A stretch of DNA of 64,000 bases from Geothrix paludis (GTDB lineage: Bacteria > Acidobacteriota > Holophagae > Holophagales > Holophagaceae): assembly GCF_022808815.1 (NCBI RefSeq), contig NZ_JAKZLC010000006.1, positions 124,001 through 188,000 of the forward strand, given 5' to 3'. Made by a program: the position numbers and the translations under genes. Positions 7,562 to 16,573 of this stretch are shown here, piece after piece; the stretch's first letter is position 1; every line of letters starts with the position of its first letter. Below the pieces are notes generated by a model. The model saw only the letters and a list, made by a program, of their open reading frames with translations, ran no database searches and had not been told where the DNA came from.

Positions 7562-9172
7562 CTATTCAGCTTTGATGCGCACCGAGAAGGAGTACATCTT
7601 CGAGTTGGAGTACCGCGTGACCACGCGGAAGTTCCGCAGCAGGTACCAGCACCGGGCCTTCACGTTGCCGTCCGGGGTGGAGGACCAGAGGTTGGATTCG
7701 TCGTCCGGATTCAGGAAGTCGCCGTACGGGTTCCGGTGGCCCACGAAGGGGATCTCCAGGATGGCCTGACCATTCGCCAGACGGCTGTTGTCGCTCAACC
7801 CCGGGATGGCGTCGAAGATCGTGCCCCACTCGTCGTCCGAGGGGATGCGGGACCCGAACAGCTTCATGGCGGCGTGCCAGGTGAACAGGGTGTTCCCGTT
7901 GAACTCGTAGATGCCCTCCCGGTGGTCCGGAGCGGCGACTTCGTTGTGGCGCCGGAGCCCGATGCCCCCCACCTCGACGGAATCCGGGTGGACGGTGATG
8001 GCGTGGACCTTGGCCAGCTCTTCCGGAGTGCTGGCGTAGCGCTCCTCCAGCTCCTGGAGGAACTGGACCACGGGGTCGTCCGCCGGGGCGGTGTGGCGGG
8101 CGGGAGAGGGCGTCGGGGCGGGCCTCTCCGGCTGGAGCCGGACGGTCCCCAGCAGGAGGTCGGCCTCCTGCTGGAAGGTGGACAGGGGAACCTGGATGCC
8201 CGCCTCGATCAGCTTGGCGGCCCGGGCGATGCGTTCGGACAGCACGCCGTGGATCAGGAGCGCCTCCTCGTGGAGGCGGATGATCTCCGGGGTGTCCAGG
8301 GGAGCCGGGGGGCTGGGGGCCGGGTGGAACAGGAGCTGGGCACCCGCGGGGGTCAACTCCTTGCCCCGGGATGGCTCGAAGCTGGGGCGTGTGTCTTCAT
8401 GGAGGAGGTCGGGCGGGATGGCCCTGGGGGGCGGCTGGATGACGGGGGGGATCCGGCCGGAGGTCTCCGGAGAGGAGGATCCCTCCGCTGGCGCGCGCAA
8501 AGCCTCATCCCGCAGCCTCAGGCCCTCCAGGAGCACCATGGCCGTGCTCTCCCGGATGGAGTGCATGGGCGCCTCGGTGCCCTCCTGCATGTCGAAGTTG
8601 CCGCCCTTCCAGGCGATGAGGTCGTAGACCGCCTGGGCCCCGGTGACCTGGTCCCGGACCGCGTGGACCACCTGGCCGTCCTTGAGCCAGACGCGGCCCG
8701 TCTGCCGGCCCAGCCGCACGGTCAGGCAGCCCGTGTTCCGGGTGGCGGAGTAGAGCTGGACGAGGTCCACGAACCCCAGGCTCAGGGAGCCGGTGAAGCC
8801 GCCCTGGTTGGACTGGATGGCGAGATCGACCTCTTCGATGAGGGCCTTGGGGGCGAACGGCTTCTCGACGAAGCCGAAGGCGCCCCGCTGGTCGATCTCC
8901 TTGCGCATCTGGGGGCTGCCGAAGGCCGTGATGAAGATGATGGAGAGGTCCGGCTGGATCTTCTGGGCCTGGATCATCAGGTCGATGCCGTTCACCACGG
9001 GCATCTGGAAATCGGTGATCAGGACGTCGATCTTCTCCCGATGGAGGAGGGACAGGGCCTCCATGGGGTTGGAGCAGATCTTGAAATCCACGGTCGGGCG
9101 CTCGCGTGCGAAGTGCTGAGACACCGACCAGAGGAGATCCTCTTCGTCATCCACCATCAGGACACTGGCCAT
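7562..9172 (-). CDS. response regulator: REC - PATAN/DUF4388 - C-terminal Fib_succ_major-like domain
   Basis: 536 aa. Residues 1-120 are a receiver (VLMVDDEED, acceptor Asp54 in LITDFQMP, Lys in VEKPF). Residues about 125-225 match the PATAN/DUF4388 pattern (GSLSLGFVDLVQLYSATRNT, LTVRLGRQTGRVWLKDGQVVHA). A Pro-rich linker with one helical stretch follows. The last about 120 residues resemble the Fibrobacter succinogenes major paralogous domain, a C-type-lectin-like fold: FTWHAAMKLFG, SRIPSDDEWGTI, IPFVGHRNPYGDF, NLWSSTPDG, YSFSVR. That domain is usually found in secreted proteins, yet no signal peptide exists here. The start is the ATG just before VLMVDDE; an upstream ATG at 9211 would add 13 residues, and neither has a clear ribosome site. 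Confidence 0.8.
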   Translation of the reverse strand: MASVLMVDDEEDLLWSVSQHFARERPTVDFKICSNPMEALSLLHREKIDVLITDFQMPVVNGIDLMIQAQKIQPDLSIIFITAFGSPQMRKEIDQRGAFGFVEKPFAPKALIEEVDLAIQSNQGGFTGSLSLGFVDLVQLYSATRNTGCLTVRLGRQTGRVWLKDGQVVHAVRDQVTGAQAVYDLIAWKGGNFDMQEGTEAPMHSIRESTAMVLLEGLRLRDEALRAPAEGSSSPETSGRIPPVIQPPPRAIPPDLLHEDTRPSFEPSRGKELTPAGAQLLFHPAPSPPAPLDTPEIIRLHEEALLIHGVLSERIARAAKLIEAGIQVPLSTFQQEADLLLGTVRLQPERPAPTPSPARHTAPADDPVVQFLQELEERYASTPEELAKVHAITVHPDSVEVGGIGLRRHNEVAAPDHREGIYEFNGNTLFTWHAAMKLFGSRIPSDDEWGTIFDAIPGLSDNSRLANGQAILEIPFVGHRNPYGDFLNPDDESNLWSSTPDGNVKARCWYLLRNFRVVTRYSNSKMYSFSVRIKAE

Positions 9173-9211
9173 GGTCGAATGAGATGCAATGGGGAGGCCA
9201 AGTGTTTGCAT

Positions 9212-9296
9212 GATATTAATTGAATGAAATACTGATCTTGCGTGTCGTTGGGGCCGAATCCGAAGCAGCGATTCGGATCATTTATTAACCAGGTGA
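9212..9296. other. AT-rich gap with inverted repeat
   Basis: This 85-base gap is much richer in A and T than its surroundings. It contains a 7-bp inverted repeat, CCGAATC at 9254-9260 and GATTCGG at 9270-9276, with a 9-base loop. On the minus strand the hairpin lies just after the sigma-54 regulator stop and before the REC-PATAN gene start. It could be a terminator or attenuator (no T run follows) or an operator. A promoter for the downstream minus-strand gene is expected here, but I cannot assign boxes. Confidence 0.4.
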
Positions 9297-10643
9297 TCAG
9301 TCTTTGACCGGGTAGGCCCCGGCCTTCCGGAGCCAGGACCGGAGGGTCACCCGGGTCACGCCCAGGGTCCTCGCCGTCTGGCTGAGGTTGCGTCCGGAGG
9401 CCTCCCAGGCGTCCACCATCCGGCTCCGCATCGTATCCTCCAGGCGCTCCTGGGGCGCGGGCGGCAGGGGGCTGGCGGAGGAGCCCGCGATCTCGGGGGG
9501 CAGGTCCGCCAGCTGGATCTCGGCCCTGGGCGTGAGGATGGTGGCGCGCTCGAGGACGTTGCGCAGCTCGCGGATGTTCCCGGGCCACCGGTAGCGGGTC
9601 AGGGCCGCCATGGCCTCGGCGGAGCAGCCCGAAGGGGCGGTGCCCATGCTCTCCCGGAACTTCGCCAGGAAGCAGTCCACTAGGAGCGGAATGTCCTCCA
9701 GCCGCTCCCGCAGCGGCGGCAGGTGCACGGCCAGGACCTTGAGGCGGAAGTAGAGGTCCTCCCGGAACCGGCCGGCCTCCACGAAGGCCGAGAGCTCCCG
9801 GTGGGTCGCCGCCACGATGCGGACGTCCACCTGGATCTCCCGCTCGCCGCCCACCCGGCGGAAGGGGTGCCCTTCCAGCACCCGCAGCAGCTTGGGCTGG
9901 AGGTCGAGGGGGAGCTCCCCGATCTCGTCCAGGAAGAGCGTGCCCCGAGAGGCCAGCTCGAACAGGCCCCGGCGGGCCGACTTGGCGCCCGTGAAGGCGC
10001 CGGCCTCGTGCCCGAACAGCTCGGATTCCACCAGCTCCTTGGGCAGGCAGGCCGCGTTGACCACCACGAAGGGGCCATCCTTCCGGGGACTGGCGCGGTG
10101 GACGAAGCGGGCGGCCAGCTCCTTGCCGGTGCCCGTCTCCCCCGTGATGAGCACGGGGGCATGCACGGCTCCCGCTGCCTGGGTGAGGGCCCGCATGGCC
10201 CGCTGGAAGGCCGGGGCCGAGCCCACGATCCCCTCGCCCGCCATGGACTGGCGCCGCATGGCCTCGAGGCTGCGGCGGAGGGTGCTCTGCTCGAGGGCGG
10301 CCGAGAGGCTCGAGAAGAGCGTCTCGGCCCCCACCGGCTTGGTGAGGTAGTCCGAGGCGCCGAGGCGGAGGGCCCGGATGGCGGAAGCCGCCTCGTCGCG
10401 GGCGGTGAGGACGAGGACGGGCGTGGTGGGATCCTGGGCCAGGAGGCCCTTGAGCAGGTCGTGCCCGTCCTCGTCGGGCAGGCCGAGATCCATCACCACC
10501 AGGTCGTGGAGGGCCCGGGCGGCCAGGCTCCTCGCCTGGGCGGCCGTGGCGGCGCGTTCGACCTCGTACCCCTGGCGGCTCAGCAGCCCGGTGAGGGCGA
10601 AGGCCAGGTCATCGTCATCTTCCGTCAACAGCACCCTGGGCAC
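9297..10643 (-). CDS. NtrC-family sigma-54-dependent response regulator
   Basis: 448 aa. Receiver at 1-120 with acceptor Asp52 (VMDLGLPDEDG) and Lys in YLTKPVG. The AAA+ domain (about 145-375) has Walker A GETGTGKE, the sigma-54 contact loop GAFTGA, Walker B LFLDEIGELP and arginine-finger region. A C-terminal Fis-type helix-turn-helix (NLSQTARTLGVTRVTLRSWL) ends the protein. When phosphorylated it should oligomerise and drive ATP-dependent opening of sigma-54 promoters. Its first 29 bases overlap the 3' end of the kinase gene 10615-11715, so kinase and regulator are one transcription unit. Its receiver is a close sibling of the kinase receiver. Confidence 0.93.
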   Translation of the reverse strand: MPRVLLTEDDDDLAFALTGLLSRQGYEVERAATAAQARSLAARALHDLVVMDLGLPDEDGHDLLKGLLAQDPTTPVLVLTARDEAASAIRALRLGASDYLTKPVGAETLFSSLSAALEQSTLRRSLEAMRRQSMAGEGIVGSAPAFQRAMRALTQAAGAVHAPVLITGETGTGKELAARFVHRASPRKDGPFVVVNAACLPKELVESELFGHEAGAFTGAKSARRGLFELASRGTLFLDEIGELPLDLQPKLLRVLEGHPFRRVGGEREIQVDVRIVAATHRELSAFVEAGRFREDLYFRLKVLAVHLPPLRERLEDIPLLVDCFLAKFRESMGTAPSGCSAEAMAALTRYRWPGNIRELRNVLERATILTPRAEIQLADLPPEIAGSSASPLPPAPQERLEDTMRSRMVDAWEASGRNLSQTARTLGVTRVTLRSWLRKAGAYPVKD

Positions 10644-11715
10644 GAGGGGCCTCCCGTGGGAGCGAGAGCAGGAGGCAGGTCTCCTGCTGGGGGATGGAGG
10701 TGGCCACCAGGCTGCCCTGGTTCTCCAGGGCCAGGCGGTGGGCGATGGCCAGCCCGATCCCGGTCCCCTTGGGCTTGGTGGAGAAGAAGGGCGAGAAGAT
10801 CTTGGTCAGCAGCTGGGGCGGGATGCCGGGGCCGTCGTCGCAGATGCGGATGTGGGTCATGGTCTGGCCGCGGAGGGTTCCCGCGGAGGCCGCCTCGATC
10901 CGGATACGGGTGGGGTCCTTCACCGCGTCCAGGGCGTTCTCCAGGAGCGCCACGAGGATGCTCACGGTCTGCACCTCGTCCGCGTAGACCGTGAGGCCGC
11001 CGGGCGGAACGGAGAGGGTGGGGCTGGTGCCGAAGGGACGCAGGCGGCCCTCCAGGCTCTCCATGGAACGGAGCACCATGGACTTCACGTCGAGGACCTT
11101 GGGGGTGGGCACCGAGGGACGGCTGAAGTCGAGGAAGACCTTCATGAGCGATTCGATGCGCAGGGCGAGCTTCTGGAGGCGCTCCACGCACTCCAGCTGG
11201 GGGCCGGGCTGGAGGTCCTGGTTCAGGAGCTCGCAGAGGGTCCGGATGGAGGCGAGGGGGTTCCGGACTTCGTGGGCGAAGGAGGCGGCCAGCTGCCCCA
11301 GGTCCGAGTAGCGTTGGCGCTGGCGCTCGTTCTCCTGGAGGTTCCAGAACTCCGCCTTCTGCCGGATGGCCGCCGAGAGCCCATCGAAGAGGACATCGGG
11401 CGTGACGGGCTTGGTGAGGTAGTCCGTGGCCCCGTACCGGAGGCCCCGGATGGCGGAAGCCGCGTCGTCGCGGGTGGTCATGACGAGGATGGGCAGGCTG
11501 GGGTGCTGGTACGACAGCCCGCGCAGCAGCTCGAACCCGTCCTCGTCCGGAAGGCCCAGGTCCATGATCAGCGCATCGTAGGCCGTCCGTGAGAGGCAGT
11601 CCCTCGTCTCCGAGGCGTTGGCGGCCCACTCGACCGAACAGCCGCGGGTCCTCAGGATCTCCTCGGCCATCATCGCCGTGACCGGATCGTCTTCGGTGAG
11701 CAGAATCGAGTACAT
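10615..11715 (-). CDS. sensor histidine kinase with N-terminal receiver domain
   Basis: 366 aa, soluble. Receiver at 1-120 with Asp52 (IMDLGLPDEDG) and YLTKPVTP; a short coiled coil; HisKA with His148 (LAASFAHEVRNPLAS); HATPase with VALLENALDAV, DDGPGI, and GTGIGLAIAHRLA. There is no sensory or membrane domain, so the input is probably phosphorylation of its own receiver by another kinase, or a bound partner. It overlaps the following NtrC-type gene by 29 bases, which makes that regulator the likely target. The receiver sequences of the two proteins are strikingly alike, suggesting local duplication. The family resembles the receiver-kinases that work as relay hubs. Confidence 0.9.
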   Translation of the reverse strand: MYSILLTEDDPVTAMMAEEILRTRGCSVEWAANASETRDCLSRTAYDALIMDLGLPDEDGFELLRGLSYQHPSLPILVMTTRDDAASAIRGLRYGATDYLTKPVTPDVLFDGLSAAIRQKAEFWNLQENERQRQRYSDLGQLAASFAHEVRNPLASIRTLCELLNQDLQPGPQLECVERLQKLALRIESLMKVFLDFSRPSVPTPKVLDVKSMVLRSMESLEGRLRPFGTSPTLSVPPGGLTVYADEVQTVSILVALLENALDAVKDPTRIRIEAASAGTLRGQTMTHIRICDDGPGIPPQLLTKIFSPFFSTKPKGTGIGLAIAHRLALENQGSLVATSIPQQETCLLLSLPREAPRAQGAVDGR

Positions 11716-11852
11716 GGGATCCAGGGGAGGGCCGGGCGGGCCGGAGCCGCGCGCGGCCTGGCGCGGGTTTCTTCAGGGTACCGCAAAGGCGAGGCAGGGC
11801 CCCGGGTTTCCGGGCCCGGGAAAACAGGGGATCATGTCCTTCGGCCACCGCC
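11716..11852. other. divergent intergenic region
   Basis: 137 bases between the receiver-kinase (minus) and the GAF-PAS hybrid kinase (plus). It should contain divergent promoters, but I see no clear -35/-10 pair. The stretch GGGCCCCGGGTTTCCGGGCCC near 11800-11818 contains short GC-rich dyads. Confidence 0.3.
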
Positions 11853-13817
11853 ATGCAACCGCCCCCCCTGCCTCCCGATGAAGCCTTCCGTCTGGAGGTG
11901 GTGCGGAGCCTCGGCCTCCTGGACACGCCGGCGGAAGCGCGCTTCGACCGCATCGCCCGGGCGGCGGCCCGGTTCTTCCAGATGCCCGTCGCCTTCGTGA
12001 GCCTGGTGGACGCCACCCGCCTGTGGCTCAAAGCTCGGCAGGGGTTCGACCAGACCGAGGCGCCGCGGGACCTGTCCTTCTGCGGCCACGCCATCCTGGC
12101 CTGGGAGCCCTTCGTCGTGGAGGATGCAAGTCTTGATGAACGGTTCGCGGACAATCCCCTGGTCGTCGGCCCTCCCTTCATCCGGTTCTACGCGGGCATG
12201 CCCCTGCGAGGCCCCGGGAACGCCCTGGTGGGAACCCTCTGCGTGATCGACCGCCTTCCCCGCGCCTTCTCGCGCTCGGACCGGGAGTACCTGCAGGACC
12301 TGGCCGCCTGGGCGGAGCTGGAGCTGATCCATCCCCCCGCGGGGGCCGGGAATGCCGTGGCACCCGCGGGAACGGCCGTCCATGCTCCGCAGGCGCTGGA
12401 CCGGGACGCCCACCTGAAGCTCATGCTCCAGGCCCTGCCGGACTTCCTGTTCCGCCAGGATCGCCAGGGGACGTACCTGGAGGTCGTGGCGCGCTCCACG
12501 GGCGACCTGGTCAAGCCCCCCGAGCAGCTCCTGGGGCACACCATCTCCGAGGTCCTGCCTCCAGGGGAGGCCATGGCCTTCCTTCAGGGCATCGGCGAGG
12601 TGCTCGACACCGGGGAGACGCGCACCATCGAATACCACCTCACCATCGACGGCCGCGGGGAGGATTTCGAGGCGCGCATCGTGCCCTGCGAGCCCGGCCA
12701 GGTCCTCAGCATCGTCCGCAACATCTCGGCCCGTCGCGATCACGAGCGCATGCAGGAGCGCTTCCTGCGCACGGTCATCCACGAGCTGCGGACGCCCCTC
12801 TCCAGCATCAGGAGCAGCCTGGAACTGATGCTCGAGCAGGAGCGCGCCGACGGCCTGTCCGGGAAGGCCCGGGATTTCGCAGCCATGGCCCACACCAACA
12901 CCGTGCGCCTCGCCCGCATCGTGGACGACATCCTCGGCCAGGCGAAGCGCGGCTACCTGTCCGTCTCTCTGCGGCGCTGCAACCTCCAGGCCCTCGCCCG
13001 TCAGGCCGTGGAGATGGTCCAGGCCTACAGCGACTCCTTCGGCGTGCACCTGCCCCTGCAGCTCTGCTCGGAGGAAGCCGAGGTTCGCGCGGATCCCGAC
13101 CGGGTGATCCAGATCCTGGTGAACCTGCTGTCGAACGCGGTGAAGTACAGCCCTCCAGGGGAATCCGTGGTCACGCGCGTCCTGCCATCCGGGACCGGCT
13201 GGGCGGTGGAGGTGGAGGACCACGGCCCCGGCATCCCGGCGGCCTTCCAGCCCAGGGTCTTCCAGGAGTTCTCCCAGGCCGGCGGTCCCCACCAGCAGCC
13301 TGGAAGCGGGCTCGGGCTCTCCATCTCCCGGTCCTTCGCCCAGTCCATGGGGGGCGCCATGGCCTTCGAATCCGAACCCGGGCGCACGGTCTTCCGCCTG
13401 GAGCTTCCGGTGTCGCTCCGCCCCTCCGCGCCGGACGACGGAGGGCCGGGCCGGCCCACCGCCATCCTGCATGTGGAGGACGACGATGTGGTAAGCGAGC
13501 TGCTGGCCAGCGCCCTGGAAGGCGTGGCGAGGGTCGATCACGTCAGCACGCTGGAAGCGGCCCGGCAGCGGATTGCGGAGGGTCGCTGGGGCCTGGCGGT
13601 CCTGGACGGCATGCTGCCCGACGGAGCCGGCGCCGACCTGCTGCCCCTCCTGCGCGAGGCCTATGGCGCGGACTTTCCGGTGGTCCTCTACACCGGGGAC
13701 AGCCAGTCGGTGGAATCGGACGGAGCGTTCATCCATGTGCTCATGAAAGGGCGCTGTGGGCCCGACGAGATCCGCCGGGTCGTCCAGGGAGCCCTGGAAA
13801 GACGCCTGCGGCGCTGA
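11853..13817 (+). CDS. hybrid histidine kinase GAF-PAS-HisKA-HATPase-REC
   Basis: 654 aa, no membrane segment. GAF domain about 15-160 (the SFCGHAI and GTLCVID motifs are typical of GAF domains next to kinases), PAS about 185-295, HisKA with His310 (VIHELRTPLSSIR), HATPase (NLLSNAVKYSPPG, DHGPGIP, GSGLGLSI), and a C-terminal receiver with Asp585 (AVLDGMLPDG). The usual receiver Lys-Pro is changed to MKGR, so the last loop is atypical. A hybrid kinase needs an Hpt relay; a free Hpt protein is encoded 37 bases downstream on the other strand. The signal is unknown. No strong ribosome site precedes the ATG. Confidence 0.92.
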   Translation: MQPPPLPPDEAFRLEVVRSLGLLDTPAEARFDRIARAAARFFQMPVAFVSLVDATRLWLKARQGFDQTEAPRDLSFCGHAILAWEPFVVEDASLDERFADNPLVVGPPFIRFYAGMPLRGPGNALVGTLCVIDRLPRAFSRSDREYLQDLAAWAELELIHPPAGAGNAVAPAGTAVHAPQALDRDAHLKLMLQALPDFLFRQDRQGTYLEVVARSTGDLVKPPEQLLGHTISEVLPPGEAMAFLQGIGEVLDTGETRTIEYHLTIDGRGEDFEARIVPCEPGQVLSIVRNISARRDHERMQERFLRTVIHELRTPLSSIRSSLELMLEQERADGLSGKARDFAAMAHTNTVRLARIVDDILGQAKRGYLSVSLRRCNLQALARQAVEMVQAYSDSFGVHLPLQLCSEEAEVRADPDRVIQILVNLLSNAVKYSPPGESVVTRVLPSGTGWAVEVEDHGPGIPAAFQPRVFQEFSQAGGPHQQPGSGLGLSISRSFAQSMGGAMAFESEPGRTVFRLELPVSLRPSAPDDGGPGRPTAILHVEDDDVVSELLASALEGVARVDHVSTLEAARQRIAEGRWGLAVLDGMLPDGAGADLLPLLREAYGADFPVVLYTGDSQSVESDGAFIHVLMKGRCGPDEIRRVVQGALERRLRR

Positions 13818-13854
13818 AGAAGCCGGCCCACGCCACCCGCCCCGGACCGCCGGG

Positions 13855-14265
13855 TCACTGTGGCGCGTGGGCCCTGAGGTGGTCGCGGAAGGCCTGGATG
13901 GAGGCGGCGCCGACCTCCTGGAATTCTGCCAGGGCGGATCGGCAGGCCGCCGGATCGCCGCCCTTCGCGGCCGTCTCGATGGCCGCGGCGCGGGACCGGA
14001 GCATCGCCAGCCCGATGCTCCCAGCGGAGCCCTTCAGGCGGTGGGCGGAGGCGCGCACCCGCCCCAGATCCGCGGCCTCGATGGCCTCCCGCAGGTGGAG
14101 GCCCTCCTCGGCGAAGCGGTGTTCGAACAGATCGACCATCTGCAGGAGTCGCGCCTCGGGGATCCCATGCTGGAGGCAAGTGTCCAGGTAGGCGCAGTCC
14201 AGGAGGGGGGACCGGGGACGAGCCCCATCCTCCTCCTGGCCTGAAGGGCGCTGTCGATCGGACAT
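13855..14265 (-). CDS. stand-alone Hpt phosphotransfer protein
   Basis: 136 aa. The C-terminal 100 residues form an Hpt helical bundle with the phospho-accepting His75 in SAHRLKGSAGSIG. The start is ATG at 14265 behind GGGGAGG; longer in-frame starts reach into non-conserved sequence. The first 20 residues are polar and probably disordered. It converges on the hybrid kinase 11853-13817, whose C-terminal receiver needs just such a relay, so the pair probably forms a phosphorelay. The final response regulator is not obvious; the NtrC-like protein at 9297 or the REC-PATAN protein at 7562 are nearby candidates. Confidence 0.88.
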   Translation of the reverse strand: MSDRQRPSGQEEDGARPRSPLLDCAYLDTCLQHGIPEARLLQMVDLFEHRFAEEGLHLREAIEAADLGRVRASAHRLKGSAGSIGLAMLRSRAAAIETAAKGGDPAACRSALAEFQEVGAASIQAFRDHLRAHAPQ

Positions 14266-14556
14266 GCCCGCCTCCCCAGGAAATAGTCTAGGCCGTTCAA
14301 GCCATTTCCTGGCGGCGCGATCAGGCGATGCCTGAATCTCCTGATTCGGCGGACCGCCTCGAGATCCGCGCGCCTGGTGCGGTTTCCGACCCCAGGGTTC
14401 GACGGATGTCGTGGCCGGCAAAAAATGTCGCGACTGCTTCCAGGGCTCTGCCGGTTCCGCCCAGGCTAGACTGGCCGATCTCCTTCCACCGCCGACCCGC
14501 TCCTCCGCGCCTTCGCGCCGGGCCCCCGGCGACGGCGGGAGGCGCTGGAGGCATCC
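14266..14556. other. divergent intergenic region, 291 bases
   Basis: No gene seen. It carries TAGACT at 14467-14472 preceded by GGC, a plausible extended -10 for the CocE-type gene, and the same hexamer on the minus strand near 14286-14291 ahead of the hpt gene. No convincing -35 boxes are visible at either. The rest is GC-rich with no repeat. Confidence 0.3.
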
Positions 14557-16494
14557 ATGTCCATCACGCGATCCCTGGGCTCACCGGCCCTCACGCTGGC
14601 CCTCACGCTGGTCTTGGCTGCGGGGCTCATGGCCCAGGGCACGGGCCTGCCGAGCGAGATGCCCGCCGAGTTCAAGGAGGCCTCGGAGAGCTGGGACCAC
14701 ACGCGGCGGGAGGTGATGATCCCCATGCGGGACGGGGTGAAGCTGAAGACGATCATCCTCGTGCCGAAGGGCGCCAAGGACGCGCCCATCCTCCTGACCC
14801 GCACGCCGTACAGCGCCGCGGTGCAGACGAGCCACGCCGCCAGCGCGCACCTGGAGCCGGTGCTGCAGGGCTATGACAACGTGGCGGACCTCATCGTGGA
14901 GGGCGGCTACATCCGCGTGATCCAGGACATCCGCGGCAAGTACGGCTCCGAGGGCGACTACGTGATGAACCGGCCCCTGCGCGGGCCCCTCAATCCCACC
15001 CAGGTGGACCACAGCACCGACACCTGGGACACCATCGACTGGCTCGTGAAGCACCTGCCGGAGAGCAACGGCCGCGTGGGCATCCTGGGCATCTCGTACG
15101 ACGGCTTCCTGCCCCTCATGGCGCTGGTGGACCCGCACCCGGCCCTGAAGGCGGTCGTGCCCATGAACCCCATGGTGGATGGCTGGCGGGGCGACGACTG
15201 GTTCCACCACGGCGCCTTCCGCGCCCAGAACCTCAGCTACATCTACGAGCAGCAGGCCACCCGCGCGAACGACCTGAAGTGGTGGACCGATGTCTTCGAC
15301 GACTACGACCTGTTCCTGCGGGCGGGCTCCACGGGGGCCCTGGCCGCCAGCCGGGGCATGGAGCAGCTGGGCTTCTGGCGCAAGCTCACCGAGCACCCGG
15401 CCTACGACGCCTTCTGGCAGCAGCAGGCCATGGACAAGGTGCTGGCGGGTCGGCCCCTCCGGGTGCCCACGCTCCTCGTGCACAGCCTCTACGACGCCGA
15501 GGACATCTACGGCGCGTTGGCGGTGTGGAAGGCGCTGAAGTCCAAGGACACCGCGGGCGATCGCCTCTTCCTGGCCATGGGCCCCTGGAGCCACGGCGGC
15601 GAGATCGGCGAGGGCAGCGGTCTGGGGCCCCTGAAGTTCGGCCAGGACACGGCCCTGCACTTCCGGCGCGAGATCCTGAAGCCCTTCCTCGACCAGCACC
15701 TGAAGGGCGCTGCCAAGGCGGACTTGGCGCCCGTGAGCGCCTTCGAGACGGGCACCAACACTTGGAAGAAGCTCCCGGCCTGGCCCGTGGCCGGCGAAGG
15801 CACCGCCGTCCGCGCCACACCCTTCTACCTGGAGGCGGGGCTGAAGGTATCCACCACCGCCCCGAAGACCGGCGGCGCCCCGTACGAAACCTATGTATCC
15901 GACCCGGCCAAGCCCGTGCCCTTCCGGGCCCGGCCCATCCAGCCCGTGGGCTACGATCCGTCGCACACCTGGCCCCAGTGGCTCACGGACGACCAACGGG
16001 AGGCCTCAGGCCGGCCCGACGTGCTGGCCTTCGTCTCCGAGCCGCTGAAGGAGCCGCTCCGCATCGCCGGCGAGCCCGTGGCGAACCTCGTGGCCTCCAC
16101 CACCGGCACCGACGCCGACTGGGTGGTGAAGGTCATCGACGTCTACCCGGACGAGGTGGCGGCCCAGCCGCAGATGGGCGGCTACCAGCTCATGGTCTCC
16201 GCGGACATCTTCCGGGGACGCTACCGCGAGGGCTGGGACGCGCCGAAGGCCCTGAAGCCCGACGAGCCCCTGACCTACCGCTTCGCCCTGCCGGCGGCGA
16301 ACCACGTGTTCCTGCCGGGCCACCGCGTCATGGTGCAGGTGCAGTCCACCTGGTTCCCCCTCTACGAGCGCAACCCCCAGACCTTTGTGCCCAACATCTT
16401 CTTCGCCCGGCCCGAGGACTACCGCCGCGCCACCCAGCGCATCTGGCACGCGCCCGGCCGGGCCAGCTTCGTGGAGCTGCCGGTGGCGCGGTAG
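14557..16494 (+). CDS. CocE/NonD-family hydrolase, secreted
   Basis: 645 aa. N-terminal signal peptide (LTLALTLVLAAGLMAQG). The family comprises X-Pro dipeptidyl-peptidases, cocaine esterase and glutaryl-amidase-like enzymes, serine hydrolases that attack acyl or amide bonds. The alpha/beta-hydrolase part shows the nucleophile motif GISYDGFLPLM, the acid in HSLYDAEDIYGA and the histidine in GPWSHGGE. The C-terminal half (from about residue 400) is the jelly-roll domain of the family, ending in HRVMVQVQSTWFPLYERNPQ. It likely acts in the periplasm or outside on peptides or esters; the substrate cannot be read from sequence. Ribosome site CTGGAGG. It stands alone with its own upstream region. 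Confidence 0.9.
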   Translation: MSITRSLGSPALTLALTLVLAAGLMAQGTGLPSEMPAEFKEASESWDHTRREVMIPMRDGVKLKTIILVPKGAKDAPILLTRTPYSAAVQTSHAASAHLEPVLQGYDNVADLIVEGGYIRVIQDIRGKYGSEGDYVMNRPLRGPLNPTQVDHSTDTWDTIDWLVKHLPESNGRVGILGISYDGFLPLMALVDPHPALKAVVPMNPMVDGWRGDDWFHHGAFRAQNLSYIYEQQATRANDLKWWTDVFDDYDLFLRAGSTGALAASRGMEQLGFWRKLTEHPAYDAFWQQQAMDKVLAGRPLRVPTLLVHSLYDAEDIYGALAVWKALKSKDTAGDRLFLAMGPWSHGGEIGEGSGLGPLKFGQDTALHFRREILKPFLDQHLKGAAKADLAPVSAFETGTNTWKKLPAWPVAGEGTAVRATPFYLEAGLKVSTTAPKTGGAPYETYVSDPAKPVPFRARPIQPVGYDPSHTWPQWLTDDQREASGRPDVLAFVSEPLKEPLRIAGEPVANLVASTTGTDADWVVKVIDVYPDEVAAQPQMGGYQLMVSADIFRGRYREGWDAPKALKPDEPLTYRFALPAANHVFLPGHRVMVQVQSTWFPLYERNPQTFVPNIFFARPEDYRRATQRIWHAPGRASFVELPVAR

Positions 16495-16573
16495 AAGGGA
16501 TTTTTTGCCCTGCCCGGGAGTAGGATGGGCGCAGGATCCCATCCTGAACCAGGCCCTTGGACGGAGACGCCCC

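Noticed and set aside
7562-9211. Diversity-generating retroelement at the Fib_succ_major-like gene
   Set aside because: No reverse transcriptase, accessory gene or template repeat is visible in the window; only the fold is suggestive.
9254-9276. Intrinsic terminator
   Set aside because: Stem is only 7 bp and no T run follows on either strand, so it is listed only as an inverted repeat.
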